NCBI GenBank assembly: GCA_026210745.1
Contig: CP110630.1
Coordinates: 868,001 to 932,000, forward strand
Source: Exobasidium rhododendri
Taxonomy: Eukaryota; Basidiomycota; Exobasidiomycetes; Exobasidiales; Exobasidiaceae
Length of the DNA: 64,000 bases
Direction of reading: 5' to 3'
How positions within the stretch are numbered: position 1 is the first letter of the stretch; the number at the start of each line of letters is the position of its first letter. Made by a program: the position numbers and the translations under genes. Below the pieces are notes generated by a model, which did no database searches, was not told the origin of the DNA, and saw only the letters and a list, made by a program, of their open reading frames with translations. Positions 1 through 12,683 of this stretch are shown one piece after another.

Positions 1-2516
1 ATCACCGCTCAACTTGACGCTATCAGGATCTTCGTTGTACATCCTTGAGCTTTCCAGATCTTGAGGACTCATACAGATCATGACCGTCTCTTCTTCTTCG
101 GCATCCAGCAGTTCAATCAGGCCATCTCTGACAAGTTGACCCCAGCCGTAAGGTGTTCCGTCTGGCTTTTCCTGATTCACGACCCAATCTACATGTTTCG
201 GCTTCACATACAGTGTCTTGTCTTCTGGGTCCACGATGAACAGCGGCCTTTGGACTCTTCCAGCGTCTGTATACAGTCGAAGTTCCTTTTCACGAATGTC
301 ATGTACGACGCTCACTTCGATTGAAATGTCGTCCTTCCTTCTCAAGTCCCTTAGTGTGTCGACGAGACCAGAAGGAGCATCACAAGTGCCCATCCACACC
401 CCGTTCACGAACACTTTGGTCGCTTTTGCATCGGCAATCTGCATATCCACCAAGCTGTCCAGTCCGTACTCTTCCAAGAACTCGATGATAGGTCCACTCG
501 GCGAACCAACGGAGATCATCGCCATCAAGCTCAGGTTCTTGACCAGTCCACAAGCTTGGCCTTCCGGTGTTTCAGCGGGACAGACCATTCCCCAATGTGT
601 GTTGTGAAGTTGTCGCGGCTTGGCAATCTTTCCGTCACGACCGATAGGCGTATTGCATCTTCTCAAGTGGGACAAGGTGGAAGCGTACGTATACCGATTC
701 AACACTTGCGACACTCCCGCTTTTGCCGACATGAACTTCTTCTGGTCACCCCAATTACCCGTCGCTAGAGAGTACTTTAGACCGTTGGTGATTGTGCTTG
801 ATTTTACGGCTGCTTGTAGGGTGAAATCCTTTGATTCTTCTACACATCGCTGAAGATGACGATAAATGTCTCTGGTCAACTTTTTGAACAGCATTCGAAA
901 CAGTCCTGACAGCAAGGGACCCGCCAAGTCCAGTCGTTTCTTTCCGAAGTGATCTCGATCGTCGATCTCTCTTCTCTCCAGGGCAGCTAGTAGCAGCCTG
1001 TGAATCATGTAACCGAAAAAGTACGCCTTTCGAGTATTGCTGCCTTCTGCTGTGGAGATGTGAGGTAGCATCTCCTTTTGAAGAATATCTTGTGCGTGCT
1101 GTTGCCTCTTCTGTCGATTTACGCCTGCTTGGTTTCCTCTTCTTCCAATGAAATCCAGCGCAAACTCCCGATCTTGAACGACAAACGCTTCTTCAATGCA
1201 AGGCTTCAGCATTTCCAGCATCTGATTGTCGTTGAAGTCGTAACAGATGTGTTGCAATACCTCTCGATCTGGAACAATCCCTAGTGCTCGAAAGACTATC
1301 ACAATGGGAATGTCACTACGAATATAAGGCAGTGTGGCTCGAATGACGTTGTTGACCGCTTTCTCTTTTTGACGCGAAAAGAGCTTGATCTGCATCGTAC
1401 TGATGGTCTTTCCCCCCTTTTCTACTGCACTTCGAATCTCGGCCAGGAAGGTTACGGGTGCCGGTGGTGCTTTGGAAAATACGTAGACGTGGTTTGCAGC
1501 CATCCTTTCTTGCGCGATGAGTACCTTCTCTGAACCATTGATGACAAAGTAGCCACCAGAATCCAGAGGGCACTCGTTGGCTTCGTACATCTTTGCTTCG
1601 TCTAATCCCTTCAGGTAGCAATACTCGGATTGAAGCATGATCGGGACCTAAGCGACGGAGAGGAAGAGAAGAAGAGATTTGAAAGTCAGTACATCTTCAT
1701 TAGCTCGACGTTTTACAAACCCCTCGTTCTTATCACCCACCTTTCCAATGAAGACTTGCTGCTCCTCCAAGACATTATTGTCATCCTCGTCCACCCACTG
1801 CTTGTCTCCTGTCATTGGATCAATTTCATCACTCTCAATCAACCTTCGCTGTTTGACGTCGAGATAAAGCGGCGCAGCATAACTGTAAAGAGGGGATCGG
1901 GGTCATGGTAGACATGGCATGAGAAAACAGCTCGACGATGTATACATCTAGCCCAGTCCACCTACGTCAAATTTCTCAGACGAGCTTCCTGAGGCATGAG
2001 CGTTAATGACTGCCCATCGGATTCTGTGATCGAGGGCTTCGCCAAATAGATTTGTCCAAATTCAATCTCATACCGTCTCTGTGCGCAGTCAAGGAAGAGG
2101 ATCAACAGAGTCATCAGCCTTCAGTCCAGTCGTCTTTCGCTCCTGCTGTCTCTTTACCACCCTTTACGCACAGAAATGTCACCTTCCAGACCTGTGTGTT
2201 GGTCACTCTGCTCGAGTGTCAGGCTCTTATTCTCTTCCACCAACTCTTGAATGGTGTTGTTGACGAATTCATCGAAGCTCGATAGTTGCTGCTGAACGAG
2301 ACCGTTTTCCTCAAAGAAGGAAGTAATGATTTCCCAACATCCTTGCTGAGTGATTTCACCAATATCATCTTCTTCATCATCCAAGTACCCTTCGCCTTGC
2401 TGATCAGCGTATGAGTCCCCGTAGCCTTTGTAGTCATCAAGATAGTTGGCTGTAGCTGCTCCACCTCCTCCCCCAAGACTGTCGTTCATGTACGAGTCGT
2501 AAGCCACATCCGCCAT
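1..2516 (-). CDS. RPB2: RNA polymerase II second-largest subunit RPB2 (5' part of the gene; runs off the left edge)
   Basis: Catalytic beta-like subunit of RNA polymerase II, nuclear. Exons read 2516-2161, 2076-1966, 1882-1741 and 1647-1; the three introns (84, 83 and 93 nt) join in phase and the last exon is open to base 1, giving 752 of the roughly 1,200 residues usual for the family. Visible family motifs are [19 protein letters not shown] near residue 50, [10 protein letters not shown] then [10 protein letters not shown] across intron 1, [14 protein letters not shown] across intron 3, [30 protein letters not shown], and the fork region [20 protein letters not shown] near residue 550. The hybrid-binding and zinc clamp regions lie outside the window. 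The ATG at 2516 opens the acidic N terminus expected for Rpb2. Its 5' end faces RPB6. Identity is certain; exon ends are predictions. Confidence 0.96.
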
Positions 2517-2970
2517 CTTGAGCTAGCTTTTGGCCGCACCTAAGAGCGTTAAGTCGAGACAACAAATCTCCTCCCGAGCGCAGTGTGGTAGCAATAAGCT
2601 GAGCAAAAGTCGAGACGACGTAGCGGAAAGGGGAGGAAAAGGGAAAGGGGATGCTCGGAGTGGGAAGAGGCGCAAGCTTCAACTGGAGAAGAAGGAGAGA
2701 GAAAAGAAAAAGACTTGAGCCTGGCGACAAGTGAGTCCGTCTCCCAATGCCAATTAGACGGCAGGCGCGTCGTCCTCTCTCCAAAAGCAGGCCCAAAGAA
2801 ATAAAAGTCACGCCAAGGTCCAATGGAATTTTTCCCTTCTGCCATCTTCCACACATCTCGATCTCACTTCTTCTCTCGTACTCGTCGTCATTGCCTTTCG
2901 AAGGATCGATTACTGCTGCTAAGTCAGCTGTCTCTCCCCATAATTGCCTGCCTGATCGCCCTATCTCGTT
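2517..2970. promoter_or_regulatory. Shared divergent promoter region of RPB2 and RPB6
   Basis: These 454 bp separate the start codons of two RNA polymerase subunit genes transcribed in opposite directions, so both promoters and 5' leaders must lie here. The stretch contains A/G-rich sequence about 2630-2720 and CT-rich sequence about 2860-2890 on the plus strand. No TATA box stands out. That the two genes are co-regulated is inference. Confidence 0.6.
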
Positions 2971-3631
2971 ATGTCTGACCGGGAAGATGCTGGTGAGACG
3001 GGGGGTGATACGTGAGTGAAGACGAGAAAACTTAAGAACCAGAGATGGAAGAAAGAGAGTAAATTCTCGTCCTCGTCCTTCTCATGAATTGGAAGCTCGA
3101 TGTTGATGCCGTCTCTGTCCCACTCATCCCTCCCGTTTAGCTTCTACGACGACGGTTTGGACCCAGAAGATGCCTATGATCCCGAAGATGAATTACTCGC
3201 TGGTGGTGATGCAGAGATGGGTGAAGATATCGTAGACGGCAACGATCCGACTGGTCTGACGGGAGAAGTGGCCAATCGAGATCGTATCACTACACCTTAC
3301 ATGACGAAATACGAACGAGCAAGGATACTGGGCACGAGAGCTCTTCAGATAAGGTGAATGTCGTCCCTAGAAGAACACCATGGAGAAGGACGAGGCAGAA
3401 AGAGCACACACTAACACTTGTACCTGATCTTCTTTCTCCCCTTTTTTCCCCCTTTTCCGACTCGTCAGCATGAATGCTCCCGTCTTGGTCTTGGTGGAAG
3501 GCGAGACTGATCCACTGCAGATCGCGATGAAGGAATTGGCAGCGAAAAAGATTCCTCTGATCGTGAGAAGAACGCTTCCGGATGGCTCATTTGAACTATG
3601 GAGAGTATCAGAGCTCATCATCAACGATTGA
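2971..3631 (+). CDS. RPB6: RNA polymerase I/II/III shared subunit RPB6 (ABC23)
   Basis: Small omega-like subunit common to the three nuclear RNA polymerases. Exons 2971-3011, 3141-3353 and 3469-3631 splice in phase (phases 2 and 2) to a 138-residue protein, close to the family length of 130-155. An acidic N-terminal half ([20 protein letters not shown]) precedes the invariant core [20 protein letters not shown], then [36 protein letters not shown] and the C terminus YELWRVSEL-like [13 protein letters not shown]. Both introns (129 and 115 nt) have GTGAGT or GTGAATG donors and CT-rich 3' ends. The start ATG opens MSDREDAG and is followed by a donor after only 41 nt. Head to head with RPB2. Confidence 0.95.
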
Positions 3632-3807
3632 AAGTCTTTTTGCTCTGTCCTCCCTTCCCACATACTTTCCCTCTTCTCTTCCCTTTCCCCCTACCCATCC
3701 ACACACACACACACACAACAATCCCCCCTCCTCCTGTATCAACACCATGTACCTTTACACACTCATGATGGAGTTCATCGAATCGCAATTGACTCATTCG
3801 TAGAACG

Positions 3808-3860
<53 letters not shown>

Positions 3861-4035
3861 CGTCTTTCTAGCGTTTTTTGAAGTATCGCAGGCAGTCGTC
3901 AGGTCAAGCCATCCATGTCATTGTCCACGTCTATGTGTATTCACACTGCCAAGAAGGAAGGAGGAGGAAGAGGGGGGGCGAGTTGTCTATGATATTATAC
4001 ATTGCATGCATTCGAACAAGGCCTCTCTCTCTCCT
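3632..4035. other. Convergent 3' region of RPB6 and the LRR-RhoGEF gene
   Basis: About 400 bp between two stop codons that face each other. It holds CT-rich sequence at 3640-3700, a short CA run near 3700-3718, the long AC microsatellite listed separately and a GA-rich stretch near 3955-3985. No gene is seen; it presumably carries both 3' UTRs. Confidence 0.6.
3809..3858. repeat. (AC)25 dinucleotide microsatellite
   Basis: Uninterrupted AC repeat of 25 units in the 3' flank of RPB6. Direct reading of the sequence. Likely length-polymorphic between strains. Confidence 0.97.
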
Positions 4036-7000
4036 CTACGGGCGAGTCGGCCTCGACTGCTGATGGACAGACGACATGGCCTTCTTCCACTCGACTGCCT
4101 CTTGTGGTGTGGATGCTGTAAAATACAAAATGTGCTTGGGATCGACGACCCGTAGTGCTGGAGGCCGGAGAAGGAGAGAAAAAGAGAGGGGTGTTAAAAA
4201 GTCAGCATCCTGTATCCTCACTGGCCCTTTTTGCATCCGAGCGCCATCTCCTCGACACTCACTCGTCTGCCCGATGATCTCCACCTCGCCTTGAATCCGA
4301 AGAACGGCAAACAATTCCACGGATGCATTAGCGCTGCTTGGCTCCTTGCTTTTGCTCATCATCACGACAATGGTAATGTCGTTGCAGAGTAGCAGCATCA
4401 CCTTCTTCTCCATGCACTGTTGATCCAAGCAGTCCACTTGAACGATTCCAAACTTTGTGTCGGTCACGGCTCCGTCGCAGTCAATCGATTCCCTGCTTTC
4501 CTCCTCCAGCATGTGAGTGCGTGACATGTGAAAGGCAGTCGTCTTCATGACGATTCGCTTCAAGAGCAAGTCTCCGTCTTGGATCAATCGACGATGCGGT
4601 TGCACCAACGGTGAAGGAAAGTTGCCCTGAATCCTTGCTTGCCATTCCAGCAACTTGCGATCGTTCTCCGACTGTCGCTTGCTTTCATTCATCAAGGTAG
4701 CAATCGACAAGATAGACTCGTATGCCGACTGAAGACCGCTCGAGTCCTGCAGGCGATACGTGGGGCAATTGCGCTTCAGCTCTTCGAATAGCAGTCGATA
4801 GCGTGGGATCCGCTGCACCGGCAGGTGAAGATACGTCTCCAGGGACAATTGTGAGTGATTTGGGTCTAATCTTGCCCGCTGGAGAAACAATTTGATCCGC
4901 TTCTTCTCTTTCATGGTCAGTACGTTGCTCGCGTCGATGGATTGCTGAACCATGCCGTTCACCAGCGACGGCGGCGTTGCTCCTTCCTTGCCGTTGCCAT
5001 TGCCATTGCCGTTGCTGCTGCTGCTGCTGCTGCTGTTGTTGACACCGCCGCTCGCCTTGTCGCTCCTCCAATGGGCCACCCTCGTCTGAGCAGCGTCCAC
5101 ATTGTTCACATAGGCAGAGTACATCTTAAAGTAGGCGGCATGTCGTTGAAATACAACGGCCACCTGTTCGACCACGTTCGCCGACATGCTCTTGAACTCC
5201 TCTTCTGCACCCTCACCCTCTTCACTGACTTTCGACTTCCACATCGACAGATCGACGTCAATGACACTACGAGCAGCACTCTCTAAAGCGGGCAAGAATG
5301 CACCTCGGTGAAAGTGCAGAATCGCCTCGACGTTCCCAAACACTTTTCGTCTTTCAGGAGACGGGATCGCGCACTGACCATTGCCGCTTCCATCCTCCAG
5401 TCCAGCAGAGGGAAGGACGTAGATGTCGACTAGCTCTTGCAACCCGCGGATGTACGACTTCTCTGTGGCAATGATCTCCTGAACGATTCGGATGCGCCGT
5501 TCTGCATCGTCTCTTCCTTGCAGCGGGGCTACAGACGTGCAAAGCGGGGCATTTGCATCTGCGACGGCGCCAATCGCATGGTCCGAAGAGGAGGAGGAGG
5601 TGCTGCAGAGGGAAGACGGAAGAGGGTGATGATCCGACGAAGAGGAAGAAGGAGTCGTCGTCGTCGTCGTCGTCTCTGCACCGCTCTCGTGTGAATTACC
5701 GTTGGATGGATTGGAGTAACGAGTAGCCGCCATGGACGTATCCATCGGCAGGACCGAGCCAGGCGGTCCTACTCGCGATGCACTGAGATCATCCAAGTCT
5801 TGCAGATACTGCAGTAGAGCGCGCAGCTTTCGACGCTGATCAATGTCCTTCTGGTCACCACCTCTCCCCTTTCCCTTTCCTCTGCTTGCTTCCATGAGCG
5901 TGGCAAAGGTCGTCTCGCCGGGTGGGCTGTCACTGGTACAATCATGCCACCCTACCGGCGTCAGTGGACAGGTGATCTTTGCTTTCCTCGCGCTGTCCAA
6001 TTCGCCGCTTTCGCCTCCACTGACACACTTGCTCGTGTCAGCACTGGCGGAGATCAGAAGCGTCGTCAGGGACGTGTTCGATGGCCTCTTCACCAACTTG
6101 CGCATCACTCTTCCCCACTTCTTTTCAGGGCTTTCTGCACCAACCGATGGCCTCCTCTGCTCCGTTGCTGTCGTGTCTCCGTCGAGTTTCCCGTGTTTCT
6201 GCCCACCATCCCCGCTGCTAGTCAGTATTCTTCGGATCAACGGTCGTCTGGTCTGCTTTTCCTGCCCTCTTCCCGGTGAAAGACTCAGCATTGACAGTTG
6301 CTCGGCATCTGTCAAAGCAGCAGTGAACGGTGCTTCTGCAGCCTCTTCGATCTCTTCCGATTCATCTTCAAATGACGAGGCAGTCGTCTCGCTTGCTTCT
6401 TCTTCCGGCAACGGAGCAAAGTTCAACACTCTACTTGGGGCAGAGATCGCGTTTCTACCAAGACCCGGTCGAGGCAGGTTCCGAGTCGCTTGCTCCTCTT
6501 CTCCTCCTCCCCTTCCTCCCCCTCCTTCTTCTTCTTCTTCTTCCCCTTCCTGTCTGGAGAGAGTGAACGCTTCGCAGATGCGTCGCCACGCCCCTTGAAA
6601 CGGATTGCCATCCAATGACAATCGTTCTAGTTGCTTCAATCGATGCAGCCAGCTAGGAAGGTGAGTCAGACTGTTTCGTTCAAGAGACAAGACGTGAAGC
6701 TGCTGCAGTTCGCCGAAATCTCGCGGTAAGATGGTGAACTGACAGTCATCGGCAGTGAGACTTTGAAGATTCAGCAGGAACTTTCCCAATCCCAGATTCT
6801 TCCAGGGTCGATCGAAAGGATTACTAGAGATGTTCACTTCCTCCAACTTGCTGCACTGAAGAATGGATCCGGGCAACCTAGTCAAGCCGGTGTTGGATAC
6901 GTCGAGAACAAGTAGGTGACTGCTGACGACTGGTAAAGCTTTCTCTAGAAAGGACAGCATGTCTCCATCTTGACAACCAGCCAACAAAAGGTGGCTCGTC

Positions 7001-8667
7001 TTAGAGCTCAGCATGCTTCCGATTTGTTGCAATGACTTTCCGTTTCCGAACAGGAAGCTTTCGTTCCCTTCCTCTGCCAGGGCGACGGAGAATTGATCTG
7101 TGGAACGATCCTTCGGTGTGAGAAAGTCGTCTGGGATAGTCATGGCCAGGTAGTCGTCCAGGATCTCTGTGCTGTAGAGCGCTTTCGCCGAAGAAGAGGT
7201 GTCTTTACTGAGCGGCAGCAGTCTGGCTTGGCGACTGCTCTTGTTGATGACGCTGCTGCTGCTGCTGCTACCACCAATTTCTCCTCTACTACTCATGCTG
7301 CCACTACTTCCACTACCACTATTGGACGCCGCCGGCTTACTCTGATGGCTTGTCCCTCTTCCGGCGATGTCCTCTCCTAGGCCTCCGGTGACTGCTATCG
7401 TGTTGTTCCTTTTTCTACTCGAAACCGTTTCATCATGCTGCGGTACGTTTGATGATGGCTGCCTTGATTTCGTAGACTTCGTCGTCTTTTTCATCGAACT
7501 TGTTCTGGGACTGATCTTCGAAAAGGAAGAATCCGTTGTGCTAGAGGTGACACTATTGGTCGACATGGAACGGGAAGTGCCTGGTCTTGCTTGATACTTT
7601 TCGTCAGCGGAGGCGTTTCGTGAAAAGGAAGAGACCAACGAACTTTTGGAAGCTTTGATTCGGAGGCCAGTGTGAGGGTTGTTCTGCTGGGAGGATGAAG
7701 TAGCGGTAGAACTAGATCGAGATCGAGAAGCGCAACGCGGAGGTACACTGACGTTGAAAGGCAACGGAGAGCTACTGAAGACTTCTGCCGGAGCTGCGGT
7801 ATTCTTGCTGCTCTCTGCGGCGGCGGCGGCAACGACGACGGCAGCAGGCGAAGTAGTGCTCAGCTTGTTGCCGCTCAGCATGGTCCAAGAAGGAGAGCGA
7901 TGGTGGGAAAATGGGCCACTGACGTTGCTTCGATCTGGGACAATGGCATACTGTTCGTCGGAGGCAGCCTCGTCTTTCGACTTCAAGCCTAGTCCCACCG
8001 CAATCAAGTTCACTGCATCACTTTCATGGGCTAGTTGTTCACTGTCTCTCACTGGACTCCCAAAAGCAAAGCCATAGCCGTTGGGGCTCGTTGCTATACT
8101 GCTATCGCTCTCCGTCCTGGTCGTCGAAGATGCCAAGGTAGAGCAAGAGAGTCGAATAGAGTCATCAAACAGATCAAAGTTGCTTTGCGCTGTGTAGTGG
8201 TCCTGGGGGCTACCAAAGCTGACGGGTGAGTCGTAGTATTCTTCACGTTTCGATGGATGGATCATGGTGAGAAGAGATAAGGGCGAATTCCACTCCATTC
8301 CAAACATTCCTATGGCAGGAGTGACAATCTCCTCCTTTGCTTGTCCTTCGCCAGACAGGTCACCTATCGGCGGCAGTGGTTTGTCCTTTGCCGATGATTC
8401 AAATCTGGATGTGGTAGTCCACATCATGGGCGAGTGAAACATCGTAGCTGAAGAAGTGCCGTCGTCTGAATCATCCATGTGCACTGTTGTTCCAAGGGTG
8501 GTCAGTATAGAGTCAGGGTGTGCGCCTTCTTACTACCTGATGAAGCACTCACAATCATTTTCTGTACTCTTTGGTGAAGGTGGTAGTTGCTTTTCTCGGT
8601 TTTTGGGGGTGAAGGAGGATGGATCGTCGAGAGCCACGTCTCGGTCTGCGTACATCGATGAGGCCAT
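4036..8667 (-). CDS. Leucine-rich-repeat RhoGEF (LRR-DH-PH protein)
   Basis: Predicted guanine-nucleotide exchange factor for Rho/Cdc42-type GTPases. Exons 8667-8553, 8483-4263 and 4157-4036 give 1,485 residues. A Ser-rich disordered N-terminal half is followed by LRRs at about residues 540-680 (LDVSNTGLTRLPGSILQCSK, LHVLSLERNSLTHLPSWLHR), an acidic/polyE stretch, a Dbl-homology domain at about 1040-1315 (RRIRIVQEIIATEKSYIRGL, then LPVQRIPRYRLLFEELKRN, the signature helix) and a PH domain at about 1330-1480 ending in a helix with EAVEWKKAM. The 105-nt intron 4158-4262 lies inside a continuous reading frame; I call it because it has a GTGAGT donor, a GCTGAC branch site and a TCCAG end, and its removal joins EIIGQT to LRVVDPKHILYF. 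ATG 8667 opens MASSMYADRD. The GTPase partner is unknown. Confidence 0.85.
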
Positions 8668-11600
8668 ACTCGAGGGCCGGGCGTGAGGTGATGAAGCGAG
8701 GATATTACACTCTAGGAGGGGGGGGCGTTTGTGATGGCAGTGTGTCGATGAGACAAAAAGGAAGCGACAGCGCGAATAAACGAGAGTGCAGTGCGGGCGA
8801 TGAAAGAAGTTTGCCTTACTTCCTTGTCGTGACTCAAGCCCAGGAGCAAGACAATGGAAGACTGAGAGAAAGTGCCAGAACAATGATGACACTCCCTTTC
8901 ACCTGCGATCCGACGTCTGGGAAAGTCGGCTAGACTACTACTGCTGCTGATGCCCTCTTGTACGTATCACAGCTCTGTCCCTAGCTAAATCCTAGTCGTC
9001 GAAGGTGGTGAAAATACTGTACGAGGAGCGTAATTTGAAGAAATCGCACAGCCCCTTGACCGGCCTATCAAAGGCAGGCGGGCAGAGAAGAAGAGCACCG
9101 AGCGTAGTTTTTCCCCCTTTACTTCAATGAAGCGATATGGGTGGGGGCGGCGCCGTTGATCAAAGCTTTGTGTGACACGGAGTAGAGAGGGGGAAGGAAT
9201 TTCAACCCAGTACGGACGAGAGAAGACGATGGAGAATGCAAGTCAGATCGGTGCCGTCGACGAGGAGATTGTTACTATCCTGATTACTACACTGATGGAT
9301 GGCGAAGAGTGTGCAATTCCTAGGACGGACGGCGCTGTGAGAAGTGGATGTTGCTTGCCTGCGAGGAGGATGGCGGGTGGTTGCGTGACTTCTTGTCCGA
9401 TACGAATAGAGCCTTTCCTATCTTGTACTGCCTAGCACTCCGCTTGTCCAGCAAGTTGGGAGGTTATGTCAAGTCTTGGGCAGGTGTTTCTAGTCGGCGA
9501 CACCGAGGAGTGGAGAGGTGCAATCACGACGAAGGAGGTGGCTCTTCCCACTTTTATCCTTCCCACACAGTGACAAGTAAATTCATCTCTCGAGTGACTG
9601 TGACAATGCCAGCCCAGCATCAATCCCAAGAGCCAAAATAAAAAAAAGGGACCCCTCAAGATAATTCCTAAAAATAAAAAACCTCTCCTTAATGCACTCG
9701 AGAATATCAATACGACTTAGTGCGTTATTGAAGTCGAAAGTTATCATCTCTATTTGTTTGTTGCTGGGGTTTGTCTTTCATTTTCCTATGGCGCTTCCCT
9801 TTAATTTTAGAGTGGGAAAAAAAACCAGACAGAAGCGCGCGAGGGAGGCCAAGATCCATTTTCACAATCACTGTCTGCGGTCAATCATCCGTGGCACAGT
9901 CGAACACAGGGACAGAGCAATATCGTTCATCACACCCTTCGACGGTTCACATATCATCCGAGCTATCAAGCTGAACGGTATGCAAGATTGCATCTCAAGG
10001 ATGAGAGAGACGCCTTGAGCTCGAGGCTGCTAAAACGTGATGAGTGAAACAATCAATCAGCTATCGGATCAGAGCTGCAGGCGTTTAAAAAAAAGGAGTT
10101 TTAATTTCAGAGAAGTAAGCCAAGAGATGCGCGCCTTCCTAATCTTAAATATCTATTTTAATTCTTTACAGAATAGCTACTGGGGACGTATTAACTTAGG
10201 AAGTATTGCTTTGTAGCAGCGTTGCTCACCATGTCCGTGGGCAATGAGTGATGTACGATGAGGGGTCCCGTAGCACGAGCCGTATGCCCACAGTCTTGCG
10301 GTAAGGGTTGAGCTCGCTTGAACACACCCTCGAGTGCGGTGGTGAGTGTGCGACCATTGGTGATCAGTAAGGCTGGCTCTGAGATCATCTTTTGGTGGTA
10401 CAAGCAACATGAGTCTTTGCAGCCAGGCATAGTGAAGGAATACAAGCTCGCCTAAGTCTTACAGGGGTACGAGTTCAGTCTTTGTTCAGAGCGGACCGTT
10501 GAATCAGGATGCCAGAAATGGCTCTGTATCATACCTTGACGAGATCCTGCCTCCTTCATTCATCTCCCGCGCACTCAAGGTGCAAATTAGTGATGTTCGA
10601 CATCTTTTGCGGTCTTCTATCTAGAACTTCCCAACGAACGCTGGCAACAGAATGCAAGGCGCTCTATTTGACATCATAGAAAGATCAAACACTGTCTACT
10701 CGGTCTCAGATATGCCTTCGCAGTCGTCCACAATTTTACACAATCTTGCACATCGAAAAGCCAGCATGGCCTGGTCTCGGATGCGTTTTCGATGGCGAAT
10801 GTCACGCTGCTATGGTCTTTAGCATACGGCATCCTTCCATCACCCCTCACGACCTCTTGTCTATACACAAGACCGGTTCTTGAGGAGCCAATTGCGTTTC
10901 ACGGCCACACGGGACTGTTTTTATCCAGTCGACTTGGCTGCCCATCGGCGAAAGCAATAGCAACTGTGCGCACATGAGGAATGCTAGCACAGAAGATCTG
11001 CCTCCTACCATTTTAGGATGAGGGCAAATTATTCTCCTCGAGCTACTGTGTCGGGCAAGCTCTCAAGTGCGAGGTCTCCTGCTGACCAAAACAGCAAGTG
11101 GCTGCTCCAGCTTCCGTACTTTCAGAATGTATTTTTTTTTCTAGCTGTATAATTCGACCCTTAGCTATGCTGAATTCTGGACAAAGAGCGAAGATCACAT
11201 AGTACTGTCAGGACAGAGAGGATCAGAGAAATAGTCATGGTGGTACAACAGAAGCGAGGACACTTTCACATTAAGACGACGGACATAGACGACGGACGCT
11301 CTTTCAAAATTATAGCTTCCTAGTGCAACGCATACCGCTTCATTTAAGTCTTTCGATCATCATTACGACTCATTCATCACTCGACCCCGTCTTCCTGCGC
11401 CTGTTCCATCACGGCAAGCAAGACGTCCAGGACAGGAGGACGTACCGCACCGCGTTAAATACCCAAAGTCACCTGCCTTTCTTAGGACAGTGAGGCCTGT
11501 TCTAAGCCGCGCGATCATCTTTACGACTATTTGCTGTGTACTAGCCATGTGTCTCACAAGTGTCATGGAGCCCTCACGATTTTTTCTTTCTTTCAACGTC

Positions 11601-12683
11601 AAAACGGTACCTCACTACCCTTCCTCTCGTTGTAGTTCTCGTTGTAAGACATGAAGACCCTTTCTTTGGTACAGTGCAACAGGGAAAGTGGCGCTGCAGT
11701 CTGGAGTGATTTTCCTCTTCGCTCGGAACGGACGGGGACACACGACAGTGCTAGTTCAGTTTATATAAATAGCGTCACAGCCGGCAGCGCGCAAAGCCAG
11801 TCGGAGGAGGCCTATACAGATAGGTATTTGAAGAGGAGAAATTGGTAGTCATGTGTCAATAGTAAGTTTGGTAGATTGATTACCGTGCTATCGATCACTG
11901 TACCTGGCGCCCCTTTTGAAATTTGTCGAGTCGATTCAAACACTATTTTTGCTATTCACTTGACTACCTACCAAATGTATGCAGTTCACATATTGGGCTA
12001 TTTCCCCCCAATTTCGACCGATCGCGTTTCGCGAATTTCTTCCGTCTTATTGTGCGGCGCAATCCTCTTAGCATACATGCCTTGCAAAGAAGAGAAATAC
12101 AAATTTCGAAGAGTCTATTACAGTTTAGTTGCCCCCGTTCCCCCCTACCTTCCTCTATACAAACACATACTCGGAGCCCTCCCTTGTCTAATAATACCGC
12201 CCACTAAGTTTGTCAGTCGACCCCTACTTCGCGTTCGATCCTTTTTTCTCCTCTCTCTCCCTCTTGAAGTTAGACAGCCTTTTCTCCTTTCTCCTTCTCA
12301 TATCCCCTCCTCCCCTCCCCGTCTTTCTCTGCTGGCTCATCAAGCGAGCACTTTACCGAGCGTCAACCGTTTGCTTGCCACAGACGACCTGCTGTCTTGC
12401 CAGTATCCCATCAAGAAACGCCGACAGGATTCGACGAGGCTTGTTGGTAGCGTGAACGGCAAAGGCAGAGAGCTAGAAGGTAACAATACCGCGAACCGAC
12501 TCCTGACACTATCGACCCGTACCTATACCTTCATTTTCGCTCTTTGTGCCGCCTCACTCTCCCTTTCAGCTTAAGATAGCCGACGTCTTCTCTCACCGTA
12601 TACTATTTTCCAACTTCACACCAACAAAGTGACAGCGCCATTCGGATCTACCATCGCTACGTCGGTCTGTCTCGCTAGCCGAC
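8668..12683. other. Gene-poor intergenic region of about 4 kb
   Basis: No reading frame here resembles a known family, and none could be joined across introns into a credible protein. The part before about 8.9 kb is the 5' leader and promoter side of the RhoGEF gene. 9.2-11.8 kb is unremarkable mixed sequence with short A/T runs (near 9640-9680, 10087-10110 and 11127-11150). From about 12.1 to 12.35 kb the plus strand is pyrimidine-rich, typical of a fungal promoter or leader for the NRPS-like gene that starts at 12684. No tRNA or rRNA was recognised. Unannotated non-coding RNA or regulatory DNA remains possible. Confidence 0.5.

Noticed and set aside
5843-6598. 251-codon plus-strand open frame inside the RhoGEF gene
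   Set aside because: It is antisense to conserved LRR-flanking coding sequence and is a Ser/Pro/Leu-rich mirror of its codon use, with no family resemblance.
11876-12574. 232-codon plus-strand frame before the NRPS-like gene
   Set aside because: Starts without a true ATG and its composition follows the pyrimidine-rich leader. No domain seen; treated as leader or promoter.
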